Shown here: positions 1 through 12,000 of the stretch, in pieces | Position numbering within the stretch: the first letter of the stretch is position 1 | Layout: each line of letters opens with the position of its first letter | DNA from: Gari tellinella | Lineage: Eukaryota > Mollusca > Bivalvia > Cardiida > Psammobiidae | DNA: 64,000 bases | Assembly: GCA_922989275.2 (NCBI GenBank) | Contig: OV277871.1 | Span: 27,786,693-27,850,692, forward strand | Direction: 5' to 3' | Made by a program: the position numbers and the translations under genes | Notes under the pieces: generated by a model | The model's database searches: none | The model's input: the letters and a program-made list of their open reading frames with translations, nothing else | Told to the model about the DNA's origin: nothing

Positions 1-23
1 CATAGTGGCCCTTGTTACAATAT

Positions 24-180
24 AAGTCAAAATGACAAACAGTGTAGACCCTGATCAGAGGGCTCCTTAAGGAGCCCTCTGATCAGGGTAGTTAAACTGT
101 TTGCATATGACAAGTGTGCTCCTAACAGGTACACTGTTTGCAAATGATGCATATATGCCTGACTAGGGTTCAAAGAGTTA
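24..180. repeat. Hairpin-bearing MITE-like repeat, partial
   Basis: A 40-bp perfect palindrome lies at 49-88, with arms CCCTGATCAGAGGGCTCCTT and its complement. It is enclosed by a longer inverted pair around CAAACAGT and ACTGTTTG. The same architecture, including the trailing text ending in GGGTTCAAAG, recurs at 39066-39220 with a TTAA end and in decayed form at 25610-25690 and 50440-50640. I infer a TTAA-type non-autonomous DNA element whose left end lies outside or close to the window edge. Confidence 0.6.
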
Positions 181-2770
181 TGGATCAACATTAAACAAGA
201 GGCCCATGGGTGCCTGGAAATACCCAGACAAGGGGCACATTACCCCTTGGATGGGATCATTTTCACACCCAATGATATAATTTCAAAAATCTTGCAGATT
301 AAACACACAAATGAAGTTGTCTGTCAAATATCTAAGCTCATGACTTTGAAGACAGTAAGACTTTTCAGTGAAAAATCTATTGTAGCTAATGTGACACAGA
401 TATGCAACTGGTCAAAAATCATTCCAACAGTATTGGTAAATGACACTAGAAGTGTCACCATGTCAAATATTAAAACTCTTGGCATATTAGTTTCAGAGAA
501 AAAGATGTATGAAGATTTCACTATATAACTCTATGTAAATCTGTGACCTCAAGGGTGGGGCTATCATTTCCGTCAATCGGCCTCTAGAAGTTTTACCATG
601 CCAGACATCAAAGCTCTGGCCACATTTGTTTCTGATAAGAAAATGATTGAAGATTTCACTATATATCTCTATGTACAAGAGCAGCATGCCCCCCTAAATT
701 GCTCACCTGGTACCAATGTTTATGGTCACGGTAATGGACCAGGGCCCGTATTCTGAAACATTCTAAGTATTTTACTAAGAATTTTCTAACTCCTACATTT
801 TCAACTAAGAATTTATTTTCTCTAACTTTTACTCTAAGAAAATACTTAAGTATTTAGTTAGTGAAAACAAAACTAAGAGTAAAATATGGCCGTTGTCAGG
901 GACTTCCCCGACGAAAATGATGTCACTCTTCTCGCATACTAACATGTGTGACTGTTTATTTGCGGTGTAGTTTGCGGGTTTGTTTTCTTCTCCCGTTTAT
1001 AAAGCAGCAATCATTGTCCCAGAATAAGTAGAATAGATAATTCATTGAATAAAAATTGTTTATACATAAGCGTAAATACATAATTAGGTTCACAATTATA
1101 ATTAACTAACAAGCCAAATTTCAACAAAGTTGCCGTGGCTCAATCGATAGTAGGTCAAATGTCAAGGTCAAGGTCACATGGTCAAAGATGTTGGTATGGT
1201 TGGAAAGGTCTTGACACAAGAAATTTACATATAAAATATGAAAGCCCTAAGCCTACTGGTGCAAATGTTATAGCCATTTAAAATATTTTTTACAAAAGTA
1301 GGTCAAATGTCAAGGTCAATGTCAAAAAGGTTTGTATGGTTAGAAAGGTCTTGATACAGGGAAGACACGTGCCAAGTATAAAAGGCCCAGGTACAAAAAT
1401 GCTATCTAGAGTTATAGCCTAGGTAAGGTTTTCGTCAGATAGACAGACAGATGGACGGACAAACCAACATGGCTGCACGCCCATGTGTTTCTTCATGTTG
1501 AAAGTATCTGGCAATAAAGAAATAATACGGAACTATACCTATCACCCCTAAAATCAAAAGTTAATTAGTTTCTGTTTGCCAAAGGTTAGCTCCGCCCTGC
1601 CAGGTGAAAAAAAAAATCAGCCTATACATGTTATGAACTGTTCCAACAATAAATAAATATTTTTTTGATTTGATTTGATTAGACAAACAAAATACTTTTT
1701 TTTTTTTAAATCAAACAACGTTTGTTTACACGCCAAGACGTTTTGTGTAGCTGGGGCAAATGCTCGAACCAAGGCAAGTTAAGTAGCACGTGCAGCACGG
1801 GCTATGTTCTGTTTAATAAATTTTACTTGAAAAATTAACGTGTTGACTTCGACAGTTGGAAAAACACAAAATAGGTGTCTATAGAGCATGTGACTTTTAC
1901 AGAGCGGACTTACCAATGCTTTCATTTTAACATCTTCATCACTATTTCTTTCAGAAGAACTGGCAAAGTACCGCAGAACCGGAAATTTAACAGATGAACA
2001 AAGACACCCGCATGGGCCACTGTTGTTGTTGTTGTTGTAGTATTTCCCTCCAATGTCTGGAGAACCGTGACGATGACGTCACGTAGATACGTTGGATTTC
2101 CTAACTGCACCCCACCAATTAATCAAATTTTATTATATTTTCCACACCATCATATATGACCCTGCTTTCATTTTCGGCAGGTTTTTATTTTTGATTTTTA
2201 ATCTTGTTTCTCTTAGTATGTACAGAATGTTACTCTCTTTACCTTCTAATCATTATCCCAGCATGGGACACAGTACAAGAAGCGGACATAATGAATAGGA
2301 TTGTGTAAATACCAGTAACTTAAACTTGTTTAGTAACCACAGCTTTTCCATAAATAACAGATACAATGAGATTGTCCTTAGGACTAGAGGTAGAGTTGCA
2401 GTGTTGCAGTGGGCACCCCATGATCTATCACTTTGCCCAATCACATGATTTAACCCCTTTCCCCATAGACAGTACCGCAGCCATCATCTCTTGATAGTAC
2501 AGGAATAGAACCCTATGCAGGAGGAATGAACGGCAGAGTCCTCACATTTGGGGACTCCGCCTTCCAATCGCCCCGAATCGGGCCAGGAGTCATGATCATT
2601 TGCCCAGACTACAGTCTTTCTGCGATATTTCATATTGGAGACGACATGGCTTCGGCATGACATTTTCCATGGGAGAAGGGATCACTATACTCTCCTAAAT
2701 ACGAGATATCTCTGCGATTGAGCATTTTTGTCTGTAATCTCAAGATATGTGTGTTCGCTAGGTATAATTT
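181..2770. other. Non-coding, repeat-derived DNA
   Basis: No convincing gene is seen. At 1150-1440 there are AGGTCAAGGTCA-type repeat units ending in a GACAGACAGATGGACGGAC stretch; an inverted relative lies near 12420-12610. Around 742-880 there is a TTCTAAGTATTTTACTAAG-rich segment that can fold on itself. A GTTGTTGTTGTTGTTGTAG microsatellite is at 2022-2040. Open frames here are short and share no recognisable domain. Confidence 0.5.
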
Positions 2771-2771
2771 T

Positions 2772-4605
2772 CATTTATTTATTTATTTGTTCTTTTTGTC
2801 TATTTTCATGGATGTAATACAATTATCAACAAGCTATATACACAAAATGCTAGTAGGGAATCCACAGCCGTTTCCTTACTGCTCTGTACGGGTTTTAATG
2901 ATTTCTATTTTCTGGGGTATTTGGCGTCTGCCAGACATTGCAACACCATTGTGCGCTTGGAGTGGAGGGCAAAAGCCATACCTCGTGATATAGATTCAAT
3001 CTTAGGAGCTAAACTGGAGAAGGATGGGAAGGCAGTTACATAAGCGTTGGAACAATCCATAAGCATCTGGAGCAAATCAGAAGGAGAAGATAAGAGGTTT
3101 TGGATTTCGCCCGTGTCCCAGACCCCTTTCAGCAGTTGTGCAAGAGATTTTAAGAAAGGATTTCGTGTGTCCTCTAGGGCCTTGCATTGCAACAAGAAAT
3201 GTTCCAGACTCTCTGGGCCAGTGCTGCATAAAAGACAGGTTGGGTCCACTACAAATTGGTTGAACTTGGCTCTGTCGCTTTGAAGGGTGTAGGTTCCTGT
3301 CAACATTTTTGCCTTAATTGCTGCTTTTCTGACCGAGATCGGGTCATGTTTAGCATTTTCCCAGACCGGATGGATTTGACCCAGCTCAAAATGGGATTGG
3401 CTGATATATTTCAGTGTAGTTTTTCCTTTTGCCATGTCCATAACTTGTAGTTTCCAGTGTGGCTCCACATGGGACTTCACCATCTTCTTCCATTCTTCCT
3501 TACTATGAGTTTCTGCCATCAGCGTGTAGCAATCTGGAAGGTAATACTTATGTAACAATTTTTTAATGTAAGTAAACCAGCTTTTCGACTTGTTGTCCTT
3601 GATCAGGAATTGGCGCTCCGCTACCTGTCTCTCCACCGAGTTGCTTCTTAGAACATTTCCAAGGAGGGTCAGGGTTCTTTTATGAATTTCCGCCTCAATA
3701 GGGAGTTGGCCGGACAGTAGGTACACGGCAGCATCTGCAGCTCTGTCAGGGAGACTCATCAGCCTCTTGATGCATCGCTTATGGAACAAGTTTAACCTTT
3801 GAATATCTTTTCCACTTAATGTAATTGCATCTAGGCCATATAAGAGCCGTGGCACAACGAAGGTATTTAGGATTTGGATAGACACTTGTGGGTTCAGGCC
3901 ATTTATCCCATGGAGACCAGCGCCCATTAAGGAGTACATGCACTTCCTGGCTGTATCTATTCTACAGTCAATGGCCCCTTCGTGATTTGATGAGGAGAAT
4001 GAGTCCCTCTGTATTCCCAGATGTACACAGTCTTGTGTGACCTCTATCGCTTTGTCATTCAGTTTAAATATCTGCAGTTTATTCCAGTGAGTGTTAGATA
4101 AAGGAGAATTAAATATCATTATTTTGGTTTTGTTTTCACTAATAGTGTATCTTTCAGCCTTTGCATACCCATCCTGTACTTCAATCATTGCTTGTAGATC
4201 GTCAGCAGTTGTTGCCAAGAGAAGGATATCGTCTGCACAAGTGGGGACACCACAGTAGTTTGGACCTATCTTCAATCCAATTTTGCTATCCTTGTATAGA
4301 TCTAAGAGAGGGTTGATGAACATTTTATATGCCAGCGGGGAGATAATGCCACCTTGTCGGACACCCTGTCCCTCGATCAGTTTCCTGGATTCCACCCCTT
4401 CCCATTTCACCACCGAAGTCATATTTCTGTAGCCATCTTGGAGGGTTAGCCATTGGTTTCCTTTGAGGCCTGCACAGTGTAGTTTTCTTAGCATCGATTT
4501 GTGCCAGACAACATCGAATGCCTTCGAGGCATCAATGTAGGCGGCAAAAAGAGTGGATTTTCTGTCTTTAACTTCAGCTATGGCTTCCGTGAATAGGATC
4601 TACCG
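2772..4605 (-). mobile_element. 5'-truncated non-LTR retrotransposon (LINE), reverse transcriptase C-terminal part
   Basis: The minus-strand frame at 2905-4494 is open for 529 codons. It stays open upstream to about 4605, where YIDASKAFDVVWH (an RT block with the first catalytic Asp) can be read. RT blocks follow in order: RQGGIISPL, then CADDILLLA, a variant of the F/YADD active site with Cys before Ala. Near the C terminus there is a C-x2-C-x8-H-x4-C knuckle (CLLC...H...C), typical of LINE ORF2 tails. The element is truncated at its 5' end, with no endonuclease domain visible. The minus-strand 3' end is a short AAATAAATAAAT-type tail near 2772-2790. The lack of stops over 1.6 kb suggests recent insertion. 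The clade is not assigned. Confidence in a LINE RT is high. Confidence 0.9.
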
Positions 4606-4870
4606 TGATACATCAATGATTATGCAGTTCCATTCTTTTAGGAAGTTATAAAATTATACATTACAATTTACAATCGTCTGCTTGAGGCAGGCAAAAGCTA
4701 ACTTTCATCTGCTATACCTATCTTGACCTGGCTTCTGCACGCTGTCGACGAATGTTGCAAACCCGGCGTGTCTCACGATGCACGGGTTATACTAATAGTC
4801 CTTGGTCGGCCTATAGACGCTGTTACCCCATCAGGGGAAATTTGGAGGCTATGTTTTTCTGAAACCAAGG

Positions 4871-5041
4871 GCGTGCTCGATTATCAGTTCCAGATCTGTT
4901 TGGAATGATTCCAATGAATTTATAAATAAAGTAAAAAACCGTAATTGAACACTTGGAGCGTGTTCGATTATCAGTTCCAGAACTGTTTGGAACGATTCCA
5001 TGGAATAAGTAAATCAAGTAAAAACGGAATTGAACCCTTGC
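4871..5041. repeat. Two tandem copies of an 87-bp repeat
   Basis: Two diverged copies start at 4871 and 4958, each beginning GCGTG(C/T)TCGATTATCAG and containing a TTCCAGANCTGTTTGGAA partial palindrome. Related GATTATCAG/CTGATAA end sequences recur at 8830-8860 and 14655-14690, so this is a piece of the dispersed repeat that hosts the Transib-like element. Confidence 0.65.
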
Positions 5042-5043
5042 AA

Positions 5044-5200
5044 ATATGGTAGTCTGGTTCCCTGCTTATTATAACTTTGCTGTCGAAGCGTTGGCAAATT
5101 GTTCCGGGAACCATGATGATACGTCACAATTCTGCTCACACCACCTCCTTGAACAGAACTGATAGTGAATTCCGGACCATTCGATTTCGATTCCGTCAAG
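5044..5200. repeat. Uninterrupted (empty-site) copy of a dispersed repeat
   Basis: This segment matches 8865-8968 joined to 14608-14675. Here CACCTCC runs straight into TTGAACAGAAC. At the other locus the same text is split by a 5639-bp element after ACCTC, and ACCTC is present again on the far side. The copy therefore serves as an internal paralogous empty site proving the insertion point. What the repeat itself is remains unclear; its flanking GCGTGTTCGATTATCAG motif resembles the ends of a DNA transposon. Confidence 0.75.
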
Positions 5201-5571
5201 GTATTGGGCTACTAAATAAACCGGAAGTGCTTCATGGTGTTCGAAAGGAGTCCGGAAAAGAAATTCTGAGGCAAAAAGTTTGGCATTATTTCTTTGCCAG
5301 AATACATCTACATCTACATGGTTCGCGCTGCCGTCACACTTGACTATTATAGCGCGTTGGTCTGCTTTAGAAAAAGAAGAATAATTGAAATTATAGGAAA
5401 GTCAGAAAAAGTTAATAGGAAAGATAGAAACAAGAGAAAGGATTAGATGACCAAGGTTTTCACTCTTCTATCCCTAGCCTGTCTGGCTTCCGTGGCGGTA
5501 CCAGGGCCCATACGTCCCCGCCAGCATAGCCTAAGAATATCATCAGAGTATACTTGCCTAGGTCGGCCCTG

Positions 5572-6830
5572 TTAGAATTTCAGTGGAGATAGCTCCCGCT
5601 TGAAGGATACCAATCCGGGAGCTTCAGCTGCAGATGCTGGAAGTGTGTTCCAGGTCCTGATTGTACTTGGAAAGAAACAGTGTTTGTACTGTTCTGTCGA
5701 GACAGGAATCTGGAGGTACTTTTTGTTGTGTGCTGACCGTGTAGATCTAGAAGAGTGAGCAGGCGTCAGGTAGTCATCAGCCGGGACCGCAACCAGACCA
5801 TGTATAATTTTAAATAACATGATCAGCCTGGTCTTGGTAGAACGTGATGCTAGTGACTCCCACTCTAGGTGGTCCAACATCTGGGTCACACTGCTGGTAT
5901 TTCTGTACCTGTTGGTGACATATCTGGCCGCTCTGCGTTGAACCATCTCAACCTTGTGGATGTTTGTCTTGGTGTGCGGGCTCCATACAGACGAACAGTA
6001 TTCAAGGATAGGTCTCACCATGGCGGAGTAGGCAGCTGATTTCGTCTGTTCGTTGCTTACTCGCAGGTTCCGGCGGAGAAATCCCAGAATGCTGTTTGCC
6101 TTGCTGGTTGCTTTGGCGATGTGGAGGTTCCAAGACATGTTTGATTGCAGTTCAACGCCGAGGTACCTTGTGGACTCTTCCATATCTAAGGTGTGCCCTT
6201 TCAGAGTGTAGCTGGCGTTTATTGGGTTACCTGCTCTGGTGACTCTGATGACGATGCACTTTTCAGGATGGAAAGCCATGCCCCATTTCCTTTCCCACTC
6301 GGCCAGCTTGTTAAGGTCCTCTTGAAGGATTGCTGAATCGTCCTGGTTCCTAATGGGTCTGTACAGGACACAGTCATCCGCAAAGAGTCGTACTTTTGAC
6401 TGGACACAGTCTGGAAGGTCATTGATAAATACAAGGAAAAGCAATGGTCCCAAGACTGTTCCTTGTGGTACTCCGCTGAGGACATGTAGGCTCTCTGATG
6501 TTGCCCCTTCTACTGTGACCTGCTGGACGCGATCTGTGAGAAAAGCCCTAATCCAGTTCAACGTACTGTCTCGTACCCCAAAATGGTCCAGTTTCCTTAA
6601 CAGTCGTTCATGAGGAACTCTATCGAAGGCTTTTGAGAAGTCCAGCACTATCATGTCATAGCTGGAGCCTGTTGTCAAGCGCTGATAGAAGTTCATCTGC
6701 TAGTGTGAGGAGTTGGGTTTCACAGCTCCTTCGTGCCCTAAAGCCATGCTGGCAGTCTGTCAGGGTGTGGTGCTCATCTAGGTGCTTCAAGATGCTACTG
6801 GTGAGTATGTGTTCCTGTAGTTTGCAGCAT
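5572..6830 (-). mobile_element. CR1/Jockey-like LINE reverse transcriptase, broken at the 5' side
   Basis: The minus-strand frame 5572-6696 (374 codons) carries DFSKAFDRVPHERLL, SGVPQGTVLGPLLFL and FADDCVLY, the canonical RT blocks of CR1/Jockey-type LINEs. The conserved tail follows, with YLGVELQSNMSW, RPILEYCSSVWSP and VQRRAARYV. Upstream, the frame shifts by one base near 6660-6690 and continues as CQHGFRARRSCETQLL up to about 6830, so the methionine of the long frame is not a real start. No endonuclease remains. The 5' end is followed by a 284-bp direct repeat and another LINE. This is a dead, 5'-truncated copy. Confidence 0.9.
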
Positions 6831-6970
6831 ATACAGAATAGCTTTTTGTCAAGAAATATTTTCTGTTTTGAGCTTTTATGTAATACATGGATGCTAGAGA
6901 ATAGACAAAAAGACTTTCTGTCATGATAGATGGGTTTTTGGAGAAATTATGTGAGCTGAAGTGACATGTT
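6687..6970. repeat. 284-bp direct repeat, left copy (putative long target-site duplication)
   Basis: The sequence from AGAAGTTCATCTGC to GAAGTGACATGTT is repeated at 8292-8575 with a constant offset of 1605 bases and no difference I noticed. It includes the 5' edge of the minus-strand CR1-like LINE, which means duplicated host sequence, not a long terminal repeat of the inserted element. Confidence 0.9.
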
Positions 6971-8291
6971 GGCGATTGGAAACACATATATATTAATAAA
7001 TTAGCCAAAATAGGAGGGACATTATTTTTTGAATGCAATATAAACGACAAAGACTCTACAAAAAATTAATACAACTCTCTGCCAATATTTCTTAAAGACA
7101 TAATACAGGCATGGTCAAACATAAATTTCGAAAGCAAACCTGAAGAAATAAATAAACAAATATTATGGAACAACTCATTTATAAAAAACAAAACTAAGAC
7201 GCTATTTTATAATGAATGGTATTCAAAAGGTATCAAATACATTGAACACGTTTTCGACAACAGACTCAAAACGTTCTATACATTTCAATTTGTAAAAACC
7301 AAGTACCTCCTTAAAAACTCAGACTTCCTTAAATACTATATTTTACTGGAAAGCATACCAAAACTATGGAAACAAAAAATGAAAACAGGCAACATAGCTG
7401 ATAAGAATATACGAGAAGACTTATTGCAACAAGTCCAACAATCTAATAGTACCAATAAATTACTGTACAATAAACAACTGAAAGAATTACATAACAATAC
7501 CATAATAAAACCTCATTAAATGGGAAAAGGAAAACACAGATATCAACTGGAAGGATGTACACATAGTACCCTTCAAATCCTTAATCGATACCAAAATGCG
7601 AGTTTTCCAATACAAATACATAATGTGAATTATACCAAACAACCAATTTTTGTATAAATGCAAAATAGAAAATTCGAGTTTGTGTGACTTTTGTGCCATG
7701 CACATAGAATCAAACAAACACCTATTCTGGGAATGTCAATATTCCAGAGCACTGTGGACAAGTTTAGAAATATATTTAAACGAAAAACAAGTTAATTTAA
7801 ATCTAAATTATATTTTAATATCACTTGGATATACGGAGTGGAGTAGTTTTTCATCTTTGATAAATACCATACTGATTTATGCGAAATATTTCATTTACAA
7901 AAATAAATATGAAAATACAATTCCCTTATTTGTTAATTTTATAAAATATCTGAAACAGGTTGAAAACATAGAGCGAACGATAGCAACGGCAAAAAGTAAA
8001 GTTGAACAGCATAACGGCAAGTGGGACAAATTACAGTTGAACCTATAACATGTAATAAAAGTTTGCAAACACATGGAGTAAAACACTCTTCTTCTTCATT
8101 TTTTTTCCTACTCTCTTCCGCAACTTTTTCTCTTCTCACTTTACATAAATTATTCCTTGCTATACATAAATAGACAGAAAATATACTTGTTAATAAACTA
8201 ATATATGCTGTATTATGGTAATATTTCATTGTGTGTCTTATATTTGTCTGTATATGTATATTGAGAAATAAAACATTACATAATAAAAAAA
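6971..8291 (+). mobile_element. 5'-truncated L1/Tx1-like LINE inserted within the CR1-like copy
   Basis: Plus-strand frames read like the C-terminal third of an L1/Tx1-type ORF2: FLKDIIQAWSNINF, WNNSFIKNKTKTLFYNEWY, then, after frame breaks near 7518 and 7657, FLYKCKIENSSLCDFC. The C-x2-C-x8-H-x4-C knuckle (CDFC...H...C) is intact in the last frame, 7650-8048. The RT core is absent, so the copy is 5'-truncated as expected for target-primed insertion. The 3' end is A-rich (ATAATAAAAAAAA). It is bracketed by the 284-bp direct repeats, and the inserted unit is 1321 bp. The frame breaks make it inactive. Confidence 0.8.
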
Positions 8292-8575
8292 AGAAGTTCA
8301 TCTGCTAGTGTGAGGAGTTGGGTTTCACAGCTCCTTCGTGCCCTAAAGCCATGCTGGCAGTCTGTCAGGGTGTGGTGCTCATCTAGGTGCTTCAAGATGC
8401 TACTGGTGAGTATGTGTTCCTGTAGTTTGCAGCATATACAGAATAGCTTTTTGTCAAGAAATATTTTCTGTTTTGAGCTTTTATGTAATACATGGATGCT
8501 AGAGAATAGACAAAAAGACTTTCTGTCATGATAGATGGGTTTTTGGAGAAATTATGTGAGCTGAAGTGACATGTT
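8292..8575. repeat. 284-bp direct repeat, right copy
   Basis: This is the second copy of 6687-6970, immediately after the A-rich tail of the inserted LINE. The small open frames that appear in both copies are antisense shadows of the CR1-like RT, not genes. Confidence 0.9.
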
Positions 8576-8864
8576 CCTGTTTTAGCCGTAGCCTATTTCA
8601 AAATGAAGCAAAACACCAGTCATGTGACTGAAGCCAAGAGATTTTTCTTATATGCCACATGATCCCCGTTTTCTCTGCATTTTTCACTTGTGCAAGGGTG
8701 TATCTTTGTGGGAAATATAGGCTAGCACCTGTGGTTGGAATAAAAGTTGTATTTTTTTACCTTGAAAATGACGCATTTTATATAAGTTATGTAGGAGAGC
8801 CGTTTTGGTGTACCCTGCCCTCAATCCCGTCAATTCCGGACTGATAACCGAACACGCCCTATAA
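8576..8864. other. Non-coding stretch
   Basis: No gene seen. The segment ends in a CCGTCAATTCCGGACTGATAA motif with relatives near 14657-14680, which belongs to the dispersed repeat that hosts the next element. Confidence 0.5.
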
Positions 8865-8968
8865 TATGGTAGTCTGGTTCCCTGCTTATTTTAACTTTGC
8901 TGTCGAAGCGTTGGTAAATTATGCGGGGGAACCATAATGATACGTCACAATTCTGCTCACACCACCTC

Positions 8969-9057
8969 CACAGTGTGCGGACTCCTACTGTATCCCACCG
9001 GAAGTCGGTAGCTATTAGGCATACAGTTTCGCCAATTAGGCATACAGACGTGTTATT
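8969..9057 (+). repeat. Left terminal inverted repeat of the CACAGTG element
   Basis: 89 bp, matching the reverse complement of 14519-14607 base for base. It contains two copies of ATTAGGCATACAG (9014-9026 and 9035-9047). A third, inverted copy lies just inside at 9238-9249. These could be transposase-binding repeats. Confidence 0.9.
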
Positions 9058-9984
9058 TGCGTTGAACAATTGCTGATATGTTCGTTTTTCTGAACGATTT
9101 CCAGTTTAATAATTGTCAAAACTGTTTAACCAAAAAACACATTGATGTATCTAAAGGAAAATGGTCAAATTATTGCTTGGAATGGATCGTATTGAAAACA
9201 TGCACTGTCAGCCTAATAGCCGATATATTTTCAGCAATGTATGCCTAATCGAAAACGCACTGTACCATAATTGCGTATACTTTTCTAAAATAATTTGGTA
9301 ATCGTACAGCTTGCTTTGATGCAATTTTTATGAACATGGCTGTCAAAGGGTTTTAGACATCAATTGTTTTGTTCTGCTACATCTTCCAAAGTGGACGTTT
9401 CTTGAAGTTCTGTCAAAACATGCACTCAATTCCCTTTCTTGGTCTGAAGTATACACGAACAGCTGTCTGTTTTGGTTTCAATGGTGTTGATGTAATTTTT
9501 TTGTATTTTTATGCCCCAGAATATATGATTTTGGGGCATATAGATTTTGCCCTGTCTGTTTGTTTGTCCGTTTGTCGGCCTGTCTTGTGTAAAAAAACTT
9601 AACCTTGGCTATAACTCTTTCATTATTGCACATGAGCCTTTTATACGAGGACATTTTTAAGTAGTGACAATTGATCAGTAACTTCAATATAATAAGTGCA
9701 AAAAGCATGTGTATTTATCTTTTTAAAGGGCAATTCTTTGCTGAAACGATGGTATAACACACGACGATAAGATCACATAAGTCGATAAGTCACAACATAT
9801 GACCGTTACTTGAGGACACTAGACCTTTTTTGGTGTATTGCAGAAGTACTTTTTTAAACAAAATTTGATACTACATGTGTATAATTATCATTGCGGCTTT
9901 ATTATTTTAATAAATTTATGAAACTTCTGTCAAGTAATATCAGACAGTTATGCACACATTTCACAGTTTAGAATTATATTACTT

Positions 9985-10080
9985 AAAAAATATAAACATT
10001 ATTTAATAAAATAAAATAAATAATAAATAAAATAAATAGTAATAACAAATAAAATAAATAAATAAATAAATAAACTTTTA
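9985..10080. repeat. (AAATA)n / (AAAT)n microsatellite
   Basis: A run of AAATAAAATAAATAATAAAT units. It lies at the 5' edge of the nested CR1-like LINE. Confidence 0.85.
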
Positions 10081-10084
10081 TTAC

Positions 10085-12000
10085 CTTGTGACCTTGAGCC
10101 ACTAAGACAGAGTGCAAGACAGCACACAATAACTATGTCCATGACCTGGTGACAGAAGACCACTCAAAGAAGCTCTTCAGCTTTGTCAAGAGCAAGAAAA
10201 GTGACGGTTCAGGAGTTGCTCCTCTGAAAAGAGATGGCGTCACCCATGTCGATGCCCCTACAAAGGCGGAGATTCTTAATAACCAGTTCACTTCAGTATT
10301 TACCCAGGAAGGAGACTCATCACTCCCAGATCTTGGAGAATCACCGTATCCTGATGCTCCTCCCATCGATGCGACTGTCAATGGCATCCGCAAACTTCTT
10401 CAGGGACTCGACCCCAACAAGACCACAGGACCAGACTGCATCTCTTCCCGTTTTCTGAAAGAGATGGCCAATCCACTGGCACCTGTCCTATTGCTTATCT
10501 TCCAGGCTTCACTTGACCAGGGCACAATCCCGGACGACTGGAAATCAGCTAACGTGACATCCATCTTCAAAAAGGGAGACAAGAGCAAGCCCTCTAACTA
10601 TAGGCCCATCTCACTCACATCTGTCACATGCAAGCTACTTGAGCATGTTATACATAGTAGTTGAATGAAGTTCCTCAAAAATCACCATATTCTAAGCAAA
10701 TACCAACATGGTTTCAGAAAGCGCCATTCATGTGAGACACAGCTCATCACCACAATCAACAACCTCGTTTCCGGCCTTGACAAGTCCCAGCAAATTGATG
10801 CAGTCCTTTTAGATTTTTCAAAAGCGTTCGACAAGGTTCCCCACAAGAGACTGCTTTATAAACTTCATCACTATGGTGTCCGAAATAACATGCTGAAGTG
10901 GATTGAGAGCTTCCTCAGCCACAGAACCCAAAAGGTCATGCTAGATGGTATTTCATCTCGTCCATTACCAGTCACCTCCGGTGTTCCACAAGGTATAGTT
11001 CTTGGCCCCCTCCTATTCCTGGCCTACATCAACGACCTTCCTGACTGTGTCAGCTCAACATGTGGCCTGTTTGCAGACGACTCCCTGCTGTACAGGATTA
11101 TTACCTCCCAGGTCGACGCCGATCTCTTACAGGGAAACCTCAACAAGCTCCAGGAATGGGAGAGGGACTGGATGATGGAATTTAACGCAGACAAGTGTGA
11201 GGTACTCAGGATCTCCAACAAGCGTAGGAACATCGAGGCATCATACACTATCCATGGACAGAACTCTGCTGATGACGAAGAAGGCCAAGTATCTTGGAGC
11301 AGTCCTCACCCCAAACATGACCTGGAATGCCCATGTAGACATGATGACCCAAAAGGCCAACAACACCCTTGCCTTTCTCCGAAGGAACCTTGGATCCTGC
11401 CCGCGTTCGACTAAAGAAGCCAGCTACAAGGCCCTTGTCCGTCCACAGGTGGAGTATGCCTCCACTGTATGGGACCCCAGCACCAAGGCCCTGGTCAACC
11501 GAGTCGAGATGGTTCAACGCCGTGCTGCCAGATATGTCTCTGGGAATTATCACAGAATAAGCAGCGTTGGAGCCATGCTTGACTCCCTTGGCTGGGACAG
11601 CCTTCAACAAAGAAGAACGGAAGCCAAGACGGTGATGATGTACCAGATTGTACATGGACACATCGCTATCTGTGTACCTTCAACCCTCAACCCTCAGCAT
11701 CGACAAGAGGTCACAGCCTTCGTTATATACCCCCGTTCTGCCGGACCCAGACAATGAAGGCGTCATTCTTTCCAACTGCAGCCAACTTGTGGAACAGACT
11801 GCCAGAGAGCTTAGAAGCGGCCCCAGCCTGGAGACATTCAAAGCTGGGATCTCAGCAGCCTTCTTCTAATCATCATCATCATTCTTTCCTGTTTTTAACC
11901 TTGGACCCTCCGTCACTCATTGTACATACCATTCACATATTTTGGTGCGAGTATGCCTGCAGTTTGCGGCCCTGCACGACATAAAGAAGAAGAAGAAAGC
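10085..12000 (+). mobile_element. CR1-like LINE, near-complete reverse transcriptase region with disabling lesions
   Basis: Plus-strand frames run in order. 10149-10664 covers the endonuclease-RT linker and first RT blocks (TGPDCISSRFLKEM, NYRPISLTSVTCKLLEHV). An in-frame TGA follows at about 10662. 10665-11414 has KYQHGFRKRHSCETQL, LDFSKAFDKVPHKRLL, GVPQGIVLGPLLFL and FADDSLLY. A frameshift near 11270 leads to 11280-11690 (YLGAVLTPNMTW, VEYASTVWDP, VQRRAARYVSGNY). A second shift near 11670 precedes the last piece, ending about 11868. The endonuclease is missing. The 3' end is a GAAGAAGAAGAAG-type tail at 11985-11998. One stop and at least two frameshifts make it inactive. It is clearly related to, but distinct from, the minus-strand copy at 5572-6830. 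Confidence 0.92.

Noticed and set aside
5572..6696. A 374-residue host protein starting at the methionine at 6696
   Set aside because: RT homology continues upstream in another frame, so the methionine is internal to a broken LINE.
6633..8531. Two plus-strand open frames sharing the same 73-residue C-terminal text (6633-6926 and 8310-8531)
   Set aside because: They are antisense shadows of the CR1-like RT and look duplicated only because of the 284-bp direct repeat.
8969..9010. Complete 12-RSS or 23-RSS (heptamer plus nonamer)
   Set aside because: No ACAAAAACC-like nonamer is present 12 or 23 bases after CACAGTG; only the heptamer match stands.
9369..9602. Small frames inside the CACAGTG element as its transposase
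   Set aside because: They are short, low in complexity and lack any DDE-type or RAG1-like motif.
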